Source: Prorocentrum cordatum (Eukaryota > Sar > Dinophyceae > Prorocentrales > Prorocentraceae). Taken from it: 64,000 nucleotides of DNA. How positions within the stretch are numbered: the first letter of the stretch is position 1; each line of letters opens with the position of its first letter. The stretch is taken from contig CAUYUJ010000947.1 of the NCBI GenBank assembly GCA_963575745.1, positions 65,001-129,000 of the forward strand. Direction: 5' to 3'. The notes beneath the pieces are model-generated. The model was not told the DNA's origin and did no database searches. It was given only the letters and a program-made list of their open reading frames with translations. A program made the position numbers and the translations under genes. Below are positions 35,217-45,131 of this stretch, in pieces.

Positions 35217-35480
35217 TCACACACACACACACCACACACACACCACACACAGACACACCACACACAGGCACACACACAGACACACACACACAAACTTGTT
35301 GGCATCGCGGCCATGCGCGCGGCGACAGGGCGGAGAAGATGCACGCGCACACACACGCACACAAACACACACACACACGACGCACACACTTTTTGCGTCG
35401 GCGGCTGGGCAGATGGCGACTGCTCCGGCGCAACACACAAACATACACACGCGCGCGCGCCCCACGCACACACTTGTTCC
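35217..35480 (+). repeat. (CA)n-rich block with GCGGCC spacers
   Basis: CA arrays carry embedded spacers of the type ACTTGTTGGCATCGCGGCCA and CTTTTTGCGTCGGCGGCTGG. Similar spacers interrupt the CA arrays at 56400-56650 and 60350-60660. Confidence 0.85.
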
Positions 35481-35484
35481 TAAC

Positions 35485-36060
35485 CTGGCCACGCGACAAA
35501 CACCACAGTCGGGAGTCAGCATGCACGGGACGCATCTACACTAATTATACCCAACTTTGTGGATGGGAGAAGCTGTCAAGAATGTGACAGCGGAGACCGT
35601 GCACACATGTTCTTCCTTCTTCCTCGTCCTCCTTCCCCCTCCTCCTCCCTTCTACCCCTCTCTCTCACTTCCGCCTCCGCCATCCTCCTCCTCTTCCTCG
35701 TCCTCCTCCTCCATCCGCCCCCTGTTCCCTCCTCCTCCGTTCGTGCCAGCGGTGGCGCCGACGGCGTCCTCGCCGTTGTCGTCCTCCTCGGCTGCCGCCT
35801 TCGCAACGCAGGGCGGCCGCGGGGCGGGGAGGCTCACGACGGGAGCCCTCGCCCCCACCTGTTCTGCAGCATCCCCCCCGAACCAGATCGCTCCGTGAAA
35901 GCCTCGGGGCCTTGACCTTAGCGAACACAGCAATCGCCATCTCTGCTTGCCGCCCGGACCTCACGAGAGGACCCCTCCGCCCTCTGCTTTCTGTGGCAAC
36001 TCATGGGAGCCTCCCATGTCATCCTGCTGGCTCATGCGAATCGACACTGACCGATGCTAG
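35485..36060. other. Unique DNA with a CCT tract at 35605-35735
   Basis: CTCCTC and TCCTCCTCC tract in the middle; the rest mixed. A minus-strand frame around 35830-35930 (FGGDAAEQVGARAPVVSL) is open but short. Confidence 0.5.
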
Positions 36061-36061
36061 T

Positions 36062-36100
36062 CGACGCTAAATCGACGCTATATATATATATATATATATC
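36062..36100. repeat. (TA)n microsatellite flanked by ATCGACGCT repeats
   Basis: TATATATATA preceded by ATCGACACT, GTCGACGCT and ATCGACGCT units. Confidence 0.85.
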
Positions 36101-36104
36101 GAGG

Positions 36105-36470
36105 CTGCATCGGCACTTTCTCATCGATCCTGAGACGCAAGCGCACGCTAATGCACTCTGAAAGCCAGAACTCCGAGAACATAAAAGGCTTCCATAAGCT
36201 GCTGCCGAAGACCCATTCCGCCCTCTCTGGCGGCGCGCACAAGGGGGGTAGGGGGGGGGGAAGGCTCCTCAGAGCCTTAGAGGCAGGGGTGATTCCAAGA
36301 CGCCTTCCCCCCCTCCCCCCCCCTTCTGCGCGTCCGCCGCCCGCGCGCACTCCTTCGGCTCCGCACCTGGCGCGCCGAGCGCCCCCGCTGCGGCTGGGGG
36401 GCACTGCCAAGCTCCTCACTGCCACAGACTATCGGGCCAGGCGGAAGAGGGGGTAGCAAACGTGGGGTTT
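36105..36470. other. Unique DNA, no gene recognised
   Basis: G-rich and C-rich homopolymer patches near 36247 and 36305. Confidence 0.4.
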
Positions 36471-36475
36471 GAGAA

Positions 36476-36826
36476 CTAGCTCACGTCCGGCCCCCCCTTT
36501 CCCAATCCCCCCCTTTCGTCCGGCCCGAGACTAGGAGGAGGACGCTCCAGGCTCCCGCCACCGAGGACCCCGCCGCCCTCCGCCCCTGCGTCGCGCCCCG
36601 AGCGCGCGCGCGCGGCCTCCGCGGCGTCGTCGGCGCGGTCCTCCCCGGCGGGCCGCAGCGCGGGGGGTGCACGCTCCACGAGGCCCTCCTCCCCCGTCGC
36701 CCTCCTCATCCCTGTCGCTAGCCTCGGGCGTTCAAGCGGGGGTGTGATGACAAGGGGGCGTGGATACATCGATGCACTCCCTGGCTCTCCCTCGCCCAAT
36801 GCGTCAGAAGCCGACGCCCATGTCAT
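36476..36826 (-). other. Possible coding island, acidic/Gly-rich
   Basis: Minus-strand frame of ~116 codons including EGLVERAPPALRPAGEDRAD then DAAEAARARSGRDAGAEGGG. GC-rich third positions favour coding, but there is no domain and the composition could produce it by chance. Confidence 0.2.
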
Positions 36827-36908
36827 CGCGACGTGAGCCTACCGTACCTCGGTGAGGACGAGAGCAGAGGGTTGGGAAAGGGTGGGCTAAGACATCTGCC
36901 GCATGCAG

Positions 36909-37640
36909 CTAGTTTCGGGCACTTTCCTCGATGCATGGCCTCCACTGGCGCTGGGAGGCGCTGGGGCAACCAGCTGCCCAGCTGCGTGCAGATGATGCCT
37001 CCATGTTTACCTGCCGTCCGAGGAAGCCCAGATACGTGCTCGAGTCCTGGGCGGCGACCCCTCCCCAGAAGTCAGCCAGTCCAGATATTGATTCCTCGGC
37101 CTGGGCGCCAGACGATACCTCCCATAATGGGATGGGAATCATTTTCGGCGAGTTCAGCTGCAATCCAGAAGCCGACGCGAATTCAGAGAAAATGCATTCC
37201 AGCACGTCCGCGTGTTTCAAGACATCCTGCACGGCAACACCGATGTCGTCCGCAAGCGCTCTTAAAGAGGCGTCGCGAAACTCCTTCACCAGGCGCTGCA
37301 GGAGGACGTCAACCGACAGGAAACAAGAGGGGGGATACTGGGCACCCCTGCCAGATACCTGCGTGGATGTCGAAACCCTCGACGTCCCCACCTTTGCAAA
37401 TGAGTCGGCGGCGCATGCCATCATGAAAGGCACGAATCAGATTAAGCAATGCCCGACGACCCCAATGTGCGTCAAGACCGTCAAGAGGTAATCGTGATCC
37501 TCGCTACGGAACGCCGCCTTGAAGTCGAAAAGGACAAAGGCCTCGGAAGGTCTCGTCAGATTGGTGCGCGTTGCTTCGAAATCGATTCTCGGACGTGTCG
37601 GTAGGGGTGACCTGGTGTTTCGCCTGAAATGTTCCAACAA
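36909..37640 (-). pseudogene. LINE-type reverse transcriptase remnant
   Basis: One minus-strand frame, interrupted by a single TGA at 37437-37439, carries the RT blocks in order. FVLFDFKAAFRSEDHDYLL (37538-37482) is palm block A with its catalytic Asp. GRGAQYPPSCFLSVDVLL (about 37350-37295) stands where QGCPLSP-LLF is expected, with the Gln-Gly-Cys core altered. LRALADDIGVAV (37262-37227) is the catalytic ADD box. GLQLNSPKMIPIPLW and STYLGFLG follow as the later blocks. The frame ends at 36909. Upstream, the same frame runs into the minisatellite at 37615-37935 and loses RT character, so the 5' part is missing or replaced. It belongs to the non-LTR class; no endonuclease is adjacent. Confidence 0.7.
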
Positions 37641-37935
37641 GTTATGGCCTTGGAAGCTTGAAAGATGCAACAGCTTCACGGATGGAGGGCGCGTGGTTTT
37701 CTCAATGCAGCTTTCGCCCTGGCGCTGCTCACATTCGTCTAAACATGTCGCAGCAGCTCCACGGATCGAGTGTGGTTCCTTTTCCAAGTGTGGCTCTCGC
37801 CTGGACACCGCGCACATTCGTCGCAAAAGTGCTTGCGCAATTTCCAAAAACGGGGGCGGGTGATTTTCAAGATTTGGCTGTCGCCTTGGCGCCACGCGCT
37901 TTTAACGTCGCAACGCGGCAACAAAAAATCAGCAC
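37615..37935 (+). repeat. ~70-bp dispersed minisatellite, four units
   Basis: Units read CACGGATxGAGxGxG, TGGTTTTCAAGATxTGGCT, CTCGCCTxGxCxCCGCGCAC, ATTCGTC. Starts are near 37670, 37740, 37805 and 37870. Same family as 23440, 42110, 52380 (inverted) and 55020. It abuts the RT remnant. Confidence 0.7.
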
Positions 37936-38007
37936 GCGGGTCTGGGCGAGACCGGGGCTCGGAACCGTGAGTTAACCCGCATGCTGAAAATCATGTTTGA
38001 GTTCCTG

Positions 38008-38027
38008 GGGGATAACACGTGTTACCC
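38008..38027. repeat. 20-bp palindromic boundary sequence, left
   Basis: GGGGATAACACGTGTTACCC. The core TAACACGTGTTA is a perfect 12-bp palindrome. An identical 20-mer occurs at 39521-39540. Confidence 0.85.
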
Positions 38028-38097
38028 TAGGGGGGGGGGCGGAGGGGGGGTAACGGTAACAGGGGCCGCGGCGCGCACCCCCCGAGGCGCGCCGCCT

Positions 38098-38113
38098 ACG
38101 TCGTCGTCATCGT

Positions 38114-38164
<51 letters not shown>

Positions 38165-38165
38165 T
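38098..38165 (+). repeat. (GTC)n microsatellite
   Basis: TCGTCGTCATCGTCG array. Confidence 0.95.
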
Positions 38166-38204
38166 GTCTCCGTCCAGGCCCACGGTGCCTGTGCACACAA
38201 CGCG

Positions 38205-39445
38205 TGTTCTGTAACCCACAGTGCCTTTGTGCGTCAAAGTTGCTACAGAAATGGTATGTGCGTGCACCACGGCGACTGAATACACCACGACAGCCGTGTG
38301 CACTACGGCGCTTTTCTACATCACGCTGTGTGCACACCACGGCGGCCGCGTGCACCTCAGCTGCTGTTTCAGCACTCCCTGTGCACCACAATACCTGCGT
38401 ACACCACAAGTCTTGTGTGCACCTGAAGGTACCAGCAGAGACAAACTCGGGAAAATCGCTGAGGGCCCGAATGTGTCAAATTCAATCTCTGAGTTGATTG
38501 TGAATCTTTGCTTTTCTGGCCCAAGGAACGCTCGGATACGTTGGGCCCACAACGCCTGTGTACGCCATACCGACTGCGCAGGTCATGGTAATTGCGCGCA
38601 CCGCGGCGGACGTGAACACCACGCGGATTGGGGACGCGCGGAGCGGCGTCAGCCGAAGGATTACCCGCAGGAGAAGCAGGACGAACAACAGCACCAGCAA
38701 AAGGTGCAGGAACAGTAAAAAGGAACCCCACGACGGGGTCAACAGCTCGGGGCCCGCGCTCATTTTGCAAGAGCGTTGCCGAGATGCTCGCCATGATGGC
38801 ACCCTGATTTGTCGACATGCGAACGCGTATATACACCGCACTGCCTGCGTACACCACAACAGCCGTCTGCACTGCAACGCCTGTGATTATTTACACCACA
38901 ACTGCTGCTCCAGCACCCCTCCGCATGCACCACAACTCCTGCGTTTACCACAGAACTTGTGTACACCTCTGCGGCCCCGACGGAGCCAAACTCCGGGAAA
39001 TCGCTGGGGGCCCGGATGTCTCATATTTCAAATTATATATTATTGAAATAATTGGTTTCCCTGACCCGAGAAACGCTTGGACATTTTGAGCCCGCAGCGA
39101 ATGTGAAACCTAACGCCTGCGTGCACCACAAGGCTTGCGTGCACCACAGTGCTTCTGTACACCACAATGCCCGCGTCCGATGCGTGGGTACATGACAGCC
39201 CACAACGCACCTTACACCATAGCGACCTTGCGTGCTACAGCGATTGTGTACCTCACGTCGCCTGTGTACAACACAAGGCTTGCGATGTGTACACCGCAAT
39301 GCTTGCGTACACCCACTATGCTTGTGTACACCACAACTGCTGCTGCAATGACAGATGTATGCGCCACAACGCCCGTGTGCACCGCAGCGCTTGCGTACAC
39401 CATTGTGTACGCCTGCGTGCACCGCGGCACTAGTAGTGCCCGCGT
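38205..39445 (+). repeat. 18-bp minisatellite block (GTGTACACCACAACGCCT) with a higher-order repeat
   Basis: Degenerate 18-base units such as GCGTGCACCACAAGGCTT. Eighteen bases keep the frame, so plus translation gives ACVHHNACVHH repeats. An unrelated ~115-base segment is inserted twice: 38435-38555 and 38985-39095 (GGAGCCAAACTCCGGGAAAT then CGCTGGGGGCCCGGATGT in the second copy). The block therefore has a ~550-bp higher-order period. A non-repeat stretch lies at 38560-38800. Confidence 0.8.
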
Positions 39446-39520
39446 GCACCACAGTCCCTAGGCTGCCCGGGATCTCGCGCTGGACTGGGCCGGGCGTTGC
39501 TGCTGCGAGGGGGGGCAGGA

Positions 39521-39540
39521 GGGGATAACACGTGTTACCC
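39521..39540. repeat. 20-bp palindromic boundary sequence, right
   Basis: GGGGATAACACGTGTTACCC, identical to 38008-38027. Confidence 0.85.
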
Positions 39541-39544
39541 CTTG

Positions 39545-39985
39545 GGTGGATAAACAAACGTCTCCAGGAGCAGGGGAAGAGGCGAGGGAGGCGGCCGCGG
39601 GGAGGGGGAACCGGGCGCGAGGGTACTCTCGCAGCGAGGGTGCAGCGAGCGCGCGGGGGCGGCCGGGCTGAAGGGCAGCTTCTGGCAGCTGTCGCGGGGC
39701 GGCATCACGATGCACCCAGGGGCGGGGCCAGCAGCCGCAGTGTGGGCGAAGCCCGGCAAGTGGGGGAAGGGGAACAGCGGGCGGCCGAAGAACCGGGGCG
39801 CCAAACGGGAGGAGCCAGCGGCGTGGGGGCCGGCGGCGGGCCAATGGCAAAGTGCGACCGGCGCTGCAGCGGCTGCGGGTGCTGCCCCATGCAAGGCGGA
39901 GAGCGGCGGACGGGCCAGTGGCGAAGCGCGACTGCGCGGCTGGGCTGCAAGCCGCGTGGGCGCGGTGCAGGGGGCAGACGGTGGG
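39545..39985. other. GC-rich DNA, no gene recognised
   Basis: Gly/Arg/Ala-rich frames on both strands from composition. Short internal duplication of GCAAAGTGCGACCG-like and GCGAAGCGCGACTG-like units near 39846 and 39920. Confidence 0.4.
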
Positions 39986-39989
39986 GAAG

Positions 39990-40735
39990 CGGACGCCATC
40001 CCGAAGCTGGTGCACAGCTTGGGACTTGGCGAAGCCCAGTGCAAGTGATGCACGGGCGGGGCTCCCTCGAGGGGAAGGAGAGGGACTGGCCCGTCGGGGG
40101 TCGTGTGTGGGGGTGCCGAGGAAGGCGACCACCAGGGGGCAGGGAAATATAGTGGCACCCCGCACGCTCAGAGAGGGCCGTGCCGCGTGCCAGAAGCCAG
40201 AAGCACGGGCAAGAACACGGGGCGGAGGGGCAAAAACGGGAGGTGAGCCGCAACGGCGGTGACCCCCAAAAGGGGTAGCGACAGCTGCGGACAGGGGCGA
40301 GACTACCTGTAAAGCGCTGGGGCTGCGGGAGCAGACTCCTGCAGGAAACGCCACAACGCGTGGCTCGCTGGGCGAGAGGCAAGGGGCAGAGTGCGTGCGC
40401 CATCCCAAGGCTGGCGCAGGGCATCACAGCCTGGCACTTGGCGGAACCCAATGCAATGACGCACGGGCGGGGCTCCTACAAGGCGAAGGCGGGGAGAAGG
40501 ACGGGCCGTTACGCGGTGCCGTCGGGGGGGGGGCACCGGGATGGGGACGCCGGGAAGAGGGCGGTGCGCGTGCCAGGCAGCACAGGCACGGGCCTGGGGC
40601 GGGGAGGCAAAAGCGGGAGGTGAGCCGCAACGGCGGAAACGCCCAAGTGGGACAGCGCGAGCTGCCGACAGGGGCCAAGCCACCTCTAAAGCCCTGGGGC
40701 TGCGGGAGCCAGCTTCCACCAGGGCGCGGCTTACC
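39990..40735 (+). repeat. Tandem duplication, two copies of ~350 bp
   Basis: 39990-40353 and 40390-40735 align throughout. Shared blocks include GCCATCCCxAxGCTGG, GGxACTTGGCGxAxCCCA, ACGCACGGGCGGGGCTCC (ATGCACGG in copy 1), CGGGAGGTGAGCCGCAACGG and GGCTGCGGGAG. Open frames on both strands (Met-poor, Ala/Arg-rich) come from GC bias. Confidence 0.8.
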
Positions 40736-41305
40736 AGCTGCCCAGCCAAGGCCTCGGCCGCGGCGTCGTCGCTCGCCAACAGCAGCGCGGCCTGCTCTCG
40801 GGCGAAGCCGCACAGGGGCCGCGAGGCCGCCTTGCCGTGTCGGCGGGCGGCTCTCGTGCAAACTCCACCATGCGCCGGGGCGCCCCGCGCGGGTAACGCT
40901 GGCCCGTATCCGCCTCGACGGTGGTGTCCACGGCGCCGTCGCGGCTGACGGCACGCAAAGCGGCACACCCTTCGTGCCGACCTCCACGAAGATGTATGAC
41001 ACGCGGCCATACGCCACGAGTAGGCCCTGAACCACCAGCAGGGGAAGCGTGTTGAAGGTCCGCGTCCTTGATCAGTCTCGCCTTTGACCTTGCCCAGACA
41101 GAGCCCAGAAACGGAGCGAATTGATCAGCATCGAAACCACGAGCATGGTTTTCAGGAAGCCGTTGTACAAGAACGAGCGGTGCCTTGCCGATGTCCTTCC
41201 CCTTGCCCATATGTGGGCCCAGAAGAACAGCAACATCTGCAGGATCGGCATGACCCTCCAGAGCAGCAGAAGACCAACCAGCATCACGACCAGCTGGGCA
41301 AATTG
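40690..41305 (-). pseudogene. Broken membrane-protein-like gene fragment
   Basis: On the minus strand a possible acceptor (TTTGCCCAG) precedes a hydrophobic frame: LVVMLVGLLLLWRVMPILQM, LLFFWAHIW, then RHRSFLYNGFLKTMLVVSML and INSLRFWALSGQ. After an in-frame TGA (41072-41074) the same frame continues NTLPLLVVQGLLVAYGRVSY and IFVEVGTKGVPL, so at least three membrane-like helices are present. Coding character then moves to a second frame (RDGAVDTTVEADTGQRYPRG, APRRMVEFARE) and a third (AASRPLCGFAREQAALLLAS, DDAAAEALAGQLVSRAL), implying two frameshifts. It looks like a polytopic membrane protein followed by a soluble helical tail. Family not recognised. The stops and shifts could alternatively be missed introns. 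Confidence 0.45.
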
Positions 41306-41334
41306 TGTTGAAGAGCGGCTACGAGGCGAGGTGG

Positions 41335-41500
41335 CCCAGGGACTGACCGCGGGGAGGGAGAGGAGGAAGGAGAGGGAGGAACGGGAGAGGAGGAGAAGGG
41401 AGGAGATATGAGGACGAGGAGGGAGGGAGGAGAAGGGAGAACGAAAAGAGAGGAGGAGCAGGCAAGGACGAGGAGAAAGCAAAAAGGAGAGAGGATGAGC
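41335..41500 (+). repeat. GGA/GAAGG tract
   Basis: GAGGAGGAAGGAG-type repeats with GAGGACGAGG variants. Confidence 0.85.
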
Positions 41501-41504
41501 ACGA

Positions 41505-41990
41505 CCACCACCGCCGCTACGAGCTCGACGGACGTCGACGACCGCGACGACGGCGACAGTGGCAGCGCGCACGAGCACCGGCGGCGCGTCCTGCTCGCCG
41601 CCGAGCAGCTCCGCCTGGGCGCGGCCGGCGGCGCACCGAGGCCCCACCGCCGCACGTCGCCGCCCGCCGCTCGCCGCCCGTCGTCGTCGCCGTGGCCGTC
41701 GCCGTGTCCGTGGCCGTCGCGCGTCGTGCTCGCCACTCGCGTCGCCCATCGCCGCCGCCCCCACCCTCCGCCGTCGCGTGCTCGTCGTCGTCATCGTCGC
41801 CCGCCGTCGTCGCCACCGCCCGCCGCCGTCGCCGCCGTCGCCGTCGTCGCCCGCCGCTGCCGCCATCGCCGTCGAGGGACGCTGGGATCTCTGGGCGGAG
41901 GGCGCGCGCCGCGCGCCCGCGTCGGCCGTCTTTGGGAGGAGCGCGGCTGTCCGGGGCGCGGCCCCGCTTCCTTTGGCATTAAACAAGCTG
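41505..41990 (+). repeat. CGTCGC/GCCGTCG GC-rich imperfect trinucleotides
   Basis: CGCCGTCGCC, GACGACCGCGAC and GTGGCCGTCG repeats. Arg/Ala/Ser frames on both strands are artefacts. Confidence 0.75.
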
Positions 41991-42054
41991 GTTGGAGGTG
42001 GCTCCAAGGCCAACACTTCGCACATCCTTCCCTTCCAACTTCCTACCTTGTCCT

Positions 42055-42758
42055 CCTCCATTCCTGTTCCTTTAGAAAAAACTTCTCCCTGTCGCACCCC
42101 GAGGCTGGTCGAAAGGGCGGGCGGGGCAATTCGCCTGAGACTCCCTCACCACGGAAGCTTTTATCTTGGCAACAGTGTCACAGATGAAGGGCGGGTGGTT
42201 TTCAAAATGTGGCTCTCGCCTAAACGCCGCGCGCAGTAGTTTTGAAACTTTGCAGGGGTTTCACGGATGGAGATTGGTTCTCAAGATGTGGCTCTCGCCT
42301 GAGCGCCGCGCGCGTTCATGTTGAATATTTGCAAGGGTTCCACGGATTGAGAGCGGGTCGTCTTCAAAATGTGGCTCTCGCCTCAGCGCCGCGCACATTC
42401 CGTTTAGCACTTGCAAAGAGTTGCACGTTGTCCCCTGGTCAACGTAACAGAAAAGGCGATTTGGAAATATTCATGATTACGAGGGAGCAACAGTTACGAT
42501 GATTCGCGGAGTTGTTGAAAACCCCAGAATGGCGTGCTGGCACGATTCAGGAGCGTCGAGACGCAATAATCAAATTGATCCGTGGCGTTTGGAATGCCCA
42601 GACTAATGTTTTGGCATGCTTCAATGTATGTAAGCGGTTGTCTTCCAACGAGGCAGTTCCCTCAGTGAAAATGAACCCTTGTATGGGGCATATGAAGAGG
42701 GAGTTTGGAGGGAGGGTTTATTCCAACATTGTTGATGACTCTTGGGTTTACACTGGTC
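42055..42758 (+). mobile_element. 0.7-kb composite repeat unit, copy A
   Basis: Collinear with 54969-55764. The head is CTCCCTGTCGCACCCCGAGG then TCGAAAGGGCGGGC and GCCTGAGACTxCCTCA. The middle is an array of ~70-bp units (42110-42430). The tail holds CTGATCCGTGGCGTT-like and GGCATGCTTCA motifs, AACGAGGCAGTTCCCTCAGT, GGAGGGAGGGTTTAT and CTTGGGTTTACACTGGTC. Both copies sit between CCT-rich sequences and end right at a CCT tract. No protein is encoded and no terminal inverted repeats were seen. Perhaps a non-autonomous mobile element or a duplicated unit. Confidence 0.6.
42110..42430 (+). repeat. ~70-bp dispersed minisatellite, 3-4 units
   Basis: Units: CACGGATxGAGxGCGGGT, TTTCAAAATGTGGCTCTCGC, CTxAGCGCCGCGCACATTC, then TTxxGCAAG. 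Starts are near 42178, 42258 and 42333. Confidence 0.8.
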
Positions 42759-42769
42759 ATCCTCCTCCT

Positions 42770-43318
42770 CCTCCTCTCCCTCCCCCGTCTCTTGCTGCCA
42801 CACCAACCAATCTGGAGCCGTGCGAGGTGCCGTGTGCCGCATCGGTTGCGTACCGAAGCAGGTTCGCTGACATTCCCACGTCAAACGCGTCTGGATCTCG
42901 TGGACACACACGGTCTACAATTCCATCGATGACCGAAACGTTCATCATCCGTCCAGCCTTCGTGGCAACAAGCAGCCGCGTTCTCCCCAACGAGTGTGGA
43001 CTCCTATGTGACGCTCACATGTTTCTCAACGCCCAGGCAAACTCCCATAACCATGTCGTCCTTCTCCGTCCTTTGTCGTACATTCGACAGCAGGAGGCCT
43101 CAAGGGACCTCCGAGGACCTCCAGGGACATCTGGAGTCGGGATTTGGGGCGGGAGCAAGACTTACCAGAGGAGAGGAAGCCAGAGCCACCTCCTCGCCAT
43201 GCCGCCCGCTCCTCTTCCCGTACCTCCGACGTCCTGGATTGTCTGCCCGCAGGCCTGCGGAGCTGTCGAGTTCTTCCCAGGACTGCTCGTCGTCCAAGAT
43301 CCACCACCGTGCCCTTGA
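42770..43318. other. Coding-like island, strand uncertain
   Basis: Minus: GRTRLLVATKAGRMMNVSVI, DGIVDRVCPRDPDAFDVGMS, ANLLRYATDAAHG (42990-42800). Plus: RFADIPTSNASGSRGHTRST, MTETFIIRPAFVATSSRVLP, NECGLLCDAHMFLNAQANS. Both are protein-like over the same ~200 bases, and I slightly favour minus. It could be an exon of a host gene between repeats. Family unknown. Confidence 0.3.
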
Positions 43319-43488
43319 AGGAGGAGCAAGAGGAGGAGGAAGAGGAGGAGGAGGAGGAGGAGGGGGAGGAGAAGGAGGAGGAGGAGGAGGAGGAGGAGGA
43401 GGAGGGGGAGGAGGAGGAGGAGGAGGAGGAGGAGGAGGAGGAGGAGGAGGGGGAGGAGGAGGGGGAGGAAGGGGAGGAGGAGGATTGA
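43319..43488 (+). repeat. (GGA)n array
   Basis: GAGGAGGAGG nearly perfect, ~170 bp. Confidence 0.97.
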
Positions 43489-43494
43489 GGCACG

Positions 43495-44140
43495 AGATGG
43501 AGTGTCCTCGGGTCCCTTGCCGGCTTCCCTGGGGCCCCCGCCCTCGATCCTGGGGGCCCGGACCCCACGTGGCCAGCTCTCGGGGGGTGCGCCGCGTGGC
43601 CCTGGGGGCCCCCAGCGTCTTGCCGCGCGATTCGCTCGGGCCCCAAAGGGGCTCCCCCAGACGGCCTCAATACGGCCCAGGGTGCCCCCAAGACGCCCCA
43701 AGCGGCCTCCAAGAGGCCTCCCAAGAGGACCACGAGAGGCAAAACTCATTGATTTGCCTTAAGTGCTGAACGATTTTGGTGTTCTCGCCTTTTCGGCTTC
43801 GATGCTCCAAGACGGCCCAACAGGCTCCCAAAATCGCACCAAGACGGCCCAAGAGGCCTCCAAGACGGCTCCAAGAGGGGGCCCACAAGGGCGACCCGAA
43901 CGGACATTTCGAGTCCTCGGCCCAGAGACCCCCAGGAGGCCCCAAGAGGCCCCCAGGAGGGCCCCAAGAGACCCCCAAAAGGACGCAAGAGGCCCCCAAG
44001 AGGGCCCGAAGCCCCAAGGGGGCCCCAAGAGGCTCCCAGGAGGCCCCAAAGAGGCTCCCATGATGCCCCAAGAGGCCCCAGCGCTGTCCCCAAGGGGCAC
44101 CGGAGAGTGCTCCCAAGAGAACCCAACCCAAACCGAAGAA
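43495..44140 (+). repeat. CCCCAAGAGGCC-type irregular repeat with conserved core, copy 1
   Basis: Many short CCCAAGAGGCC and CCAAGACGGCC units, centred on a conserved non-repeat core at about 43745-43820 (AACGATTTTGGTGTTCTCGC then CTTTTCGGCTTCGATGCTCC). The core recurs near 45700-45785 and more weakly near 46215-46290. Minus translations give LLGRLGASWGPLG artefacts. Confidence 0.7.
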
Positions 44141-44144
44141 CAAC

Positions 44145-44485
44145 ACGTAAACTGATTGTTCGAGACGTTTGGGGTCTGGGTTCCACCTCACCAATTTTCT
44201 GCTGCGGCGGCGTTGCCATCGCCCCTGGGCCCCTGCGGCAAAAGGACACCACGACCCACGACATTGCTTTGGGAACCCAGGGAGCTCGACGGTCGAGACC
44301 GACGGAACGACCGGTCTCCACCTCCTCCCCAGACCTCCAGCGTCACACAAAGTCGCGACGGCCAATGTTTCAACGCTGTCGCCTCTGGGGCCATCAAATC
44401 ACAAGACACCTCGCCGCTTGGGCTGGACCCCACCGCAAGCTCATACGAATAGCGCAAATTGGACGTAGCCCGGAAGAAATTCAAT
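44145..44485. other. Unique DNA, no gene recognised
   Basis: Short overlapping frames only. Confidence 0.4.
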
Positions 44486-44489
44486 GGAG

Positions 44490-44780
44490 ATGCGCCACCC
44501 ATGGGTTGCGCCATGGGTTGTGCCACCAATGAGGCTCCGCCATCCATGGGTGTCGCTCTAGGTTGTACGATCCGTAGCTTGCGCCATCCATGGGTTGCGC
44601 CACAAATTGCGCCATCCATGAACTGCAATATGGGCTGTGCGATCCGTAGGTTGCACCTTTCATGGGTTGCGCCACAAGTTACACCGTGGATTACACGACC
44701 CATGGGTTGCGCTTGCGCCATGGGTTGCGCCTTGGGTTGTGCCATTCGTGAAGTGCGCCATGGGGTGCGGCCTAGGTCGC
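44490..44780 (+). repeat. ATGGGTTGCGCC minisatellite
   Basis: Degenerate 12-15 base units (CATGGGTTGCGCCA). Plus translation repeats MGCA-like peptides; an artefact. Confidence 0.75.
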
Positions 44781-44857
44781 GCACGCGGAGGCCGAACAGA
44801 AAACGGCATGCCACAGATTGTAAATCAACTAGGTTGCGAAATCGCGGCCGAAAGTCT

Positions 44858-45110
44858 GCCGACCCCGTCGGCGTGTGTGAGGGGGGATCTGGGCGGGTCG
44901 TCCTGGGGCGGTCCTCGGGAGACGCTCTTTGAGTCGAACTGTTTGCCCCCTTTCTGGCGGCCACCTTTGTCTCTCCAAGCTCCCCAACCCGAGGTGAAAC
45001 GAGCCAGGTCGTAATTCAGTCGAAGGGTGGCCCTTGATGACTCCACGACGGCCCAAGATGCCCTCTTAACGGGCCAAGAGGCCCCCAAGACGGCCTAGGA
45101 GGGATCCGAA
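44858..45110 (+). repeat. Composite repeat copy 2 (GCCGACCCCGTCGGC head)
   Basis: GCCGACCCCGTCGGCGTGTG then TGAG, a diverged middle, GAAACGAGCCAGGTCGTAAT then TCAGTCGAAG, and a tail of CGACGGCCCAAGATGCC and CCAAGAGGCCCCCAAGACGG units. Same order of blocks as at 3775 and 45132. Confidence 0.6.
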
Positions 45111-45131
45111 AACCTCCAGGAGACTAAATCT

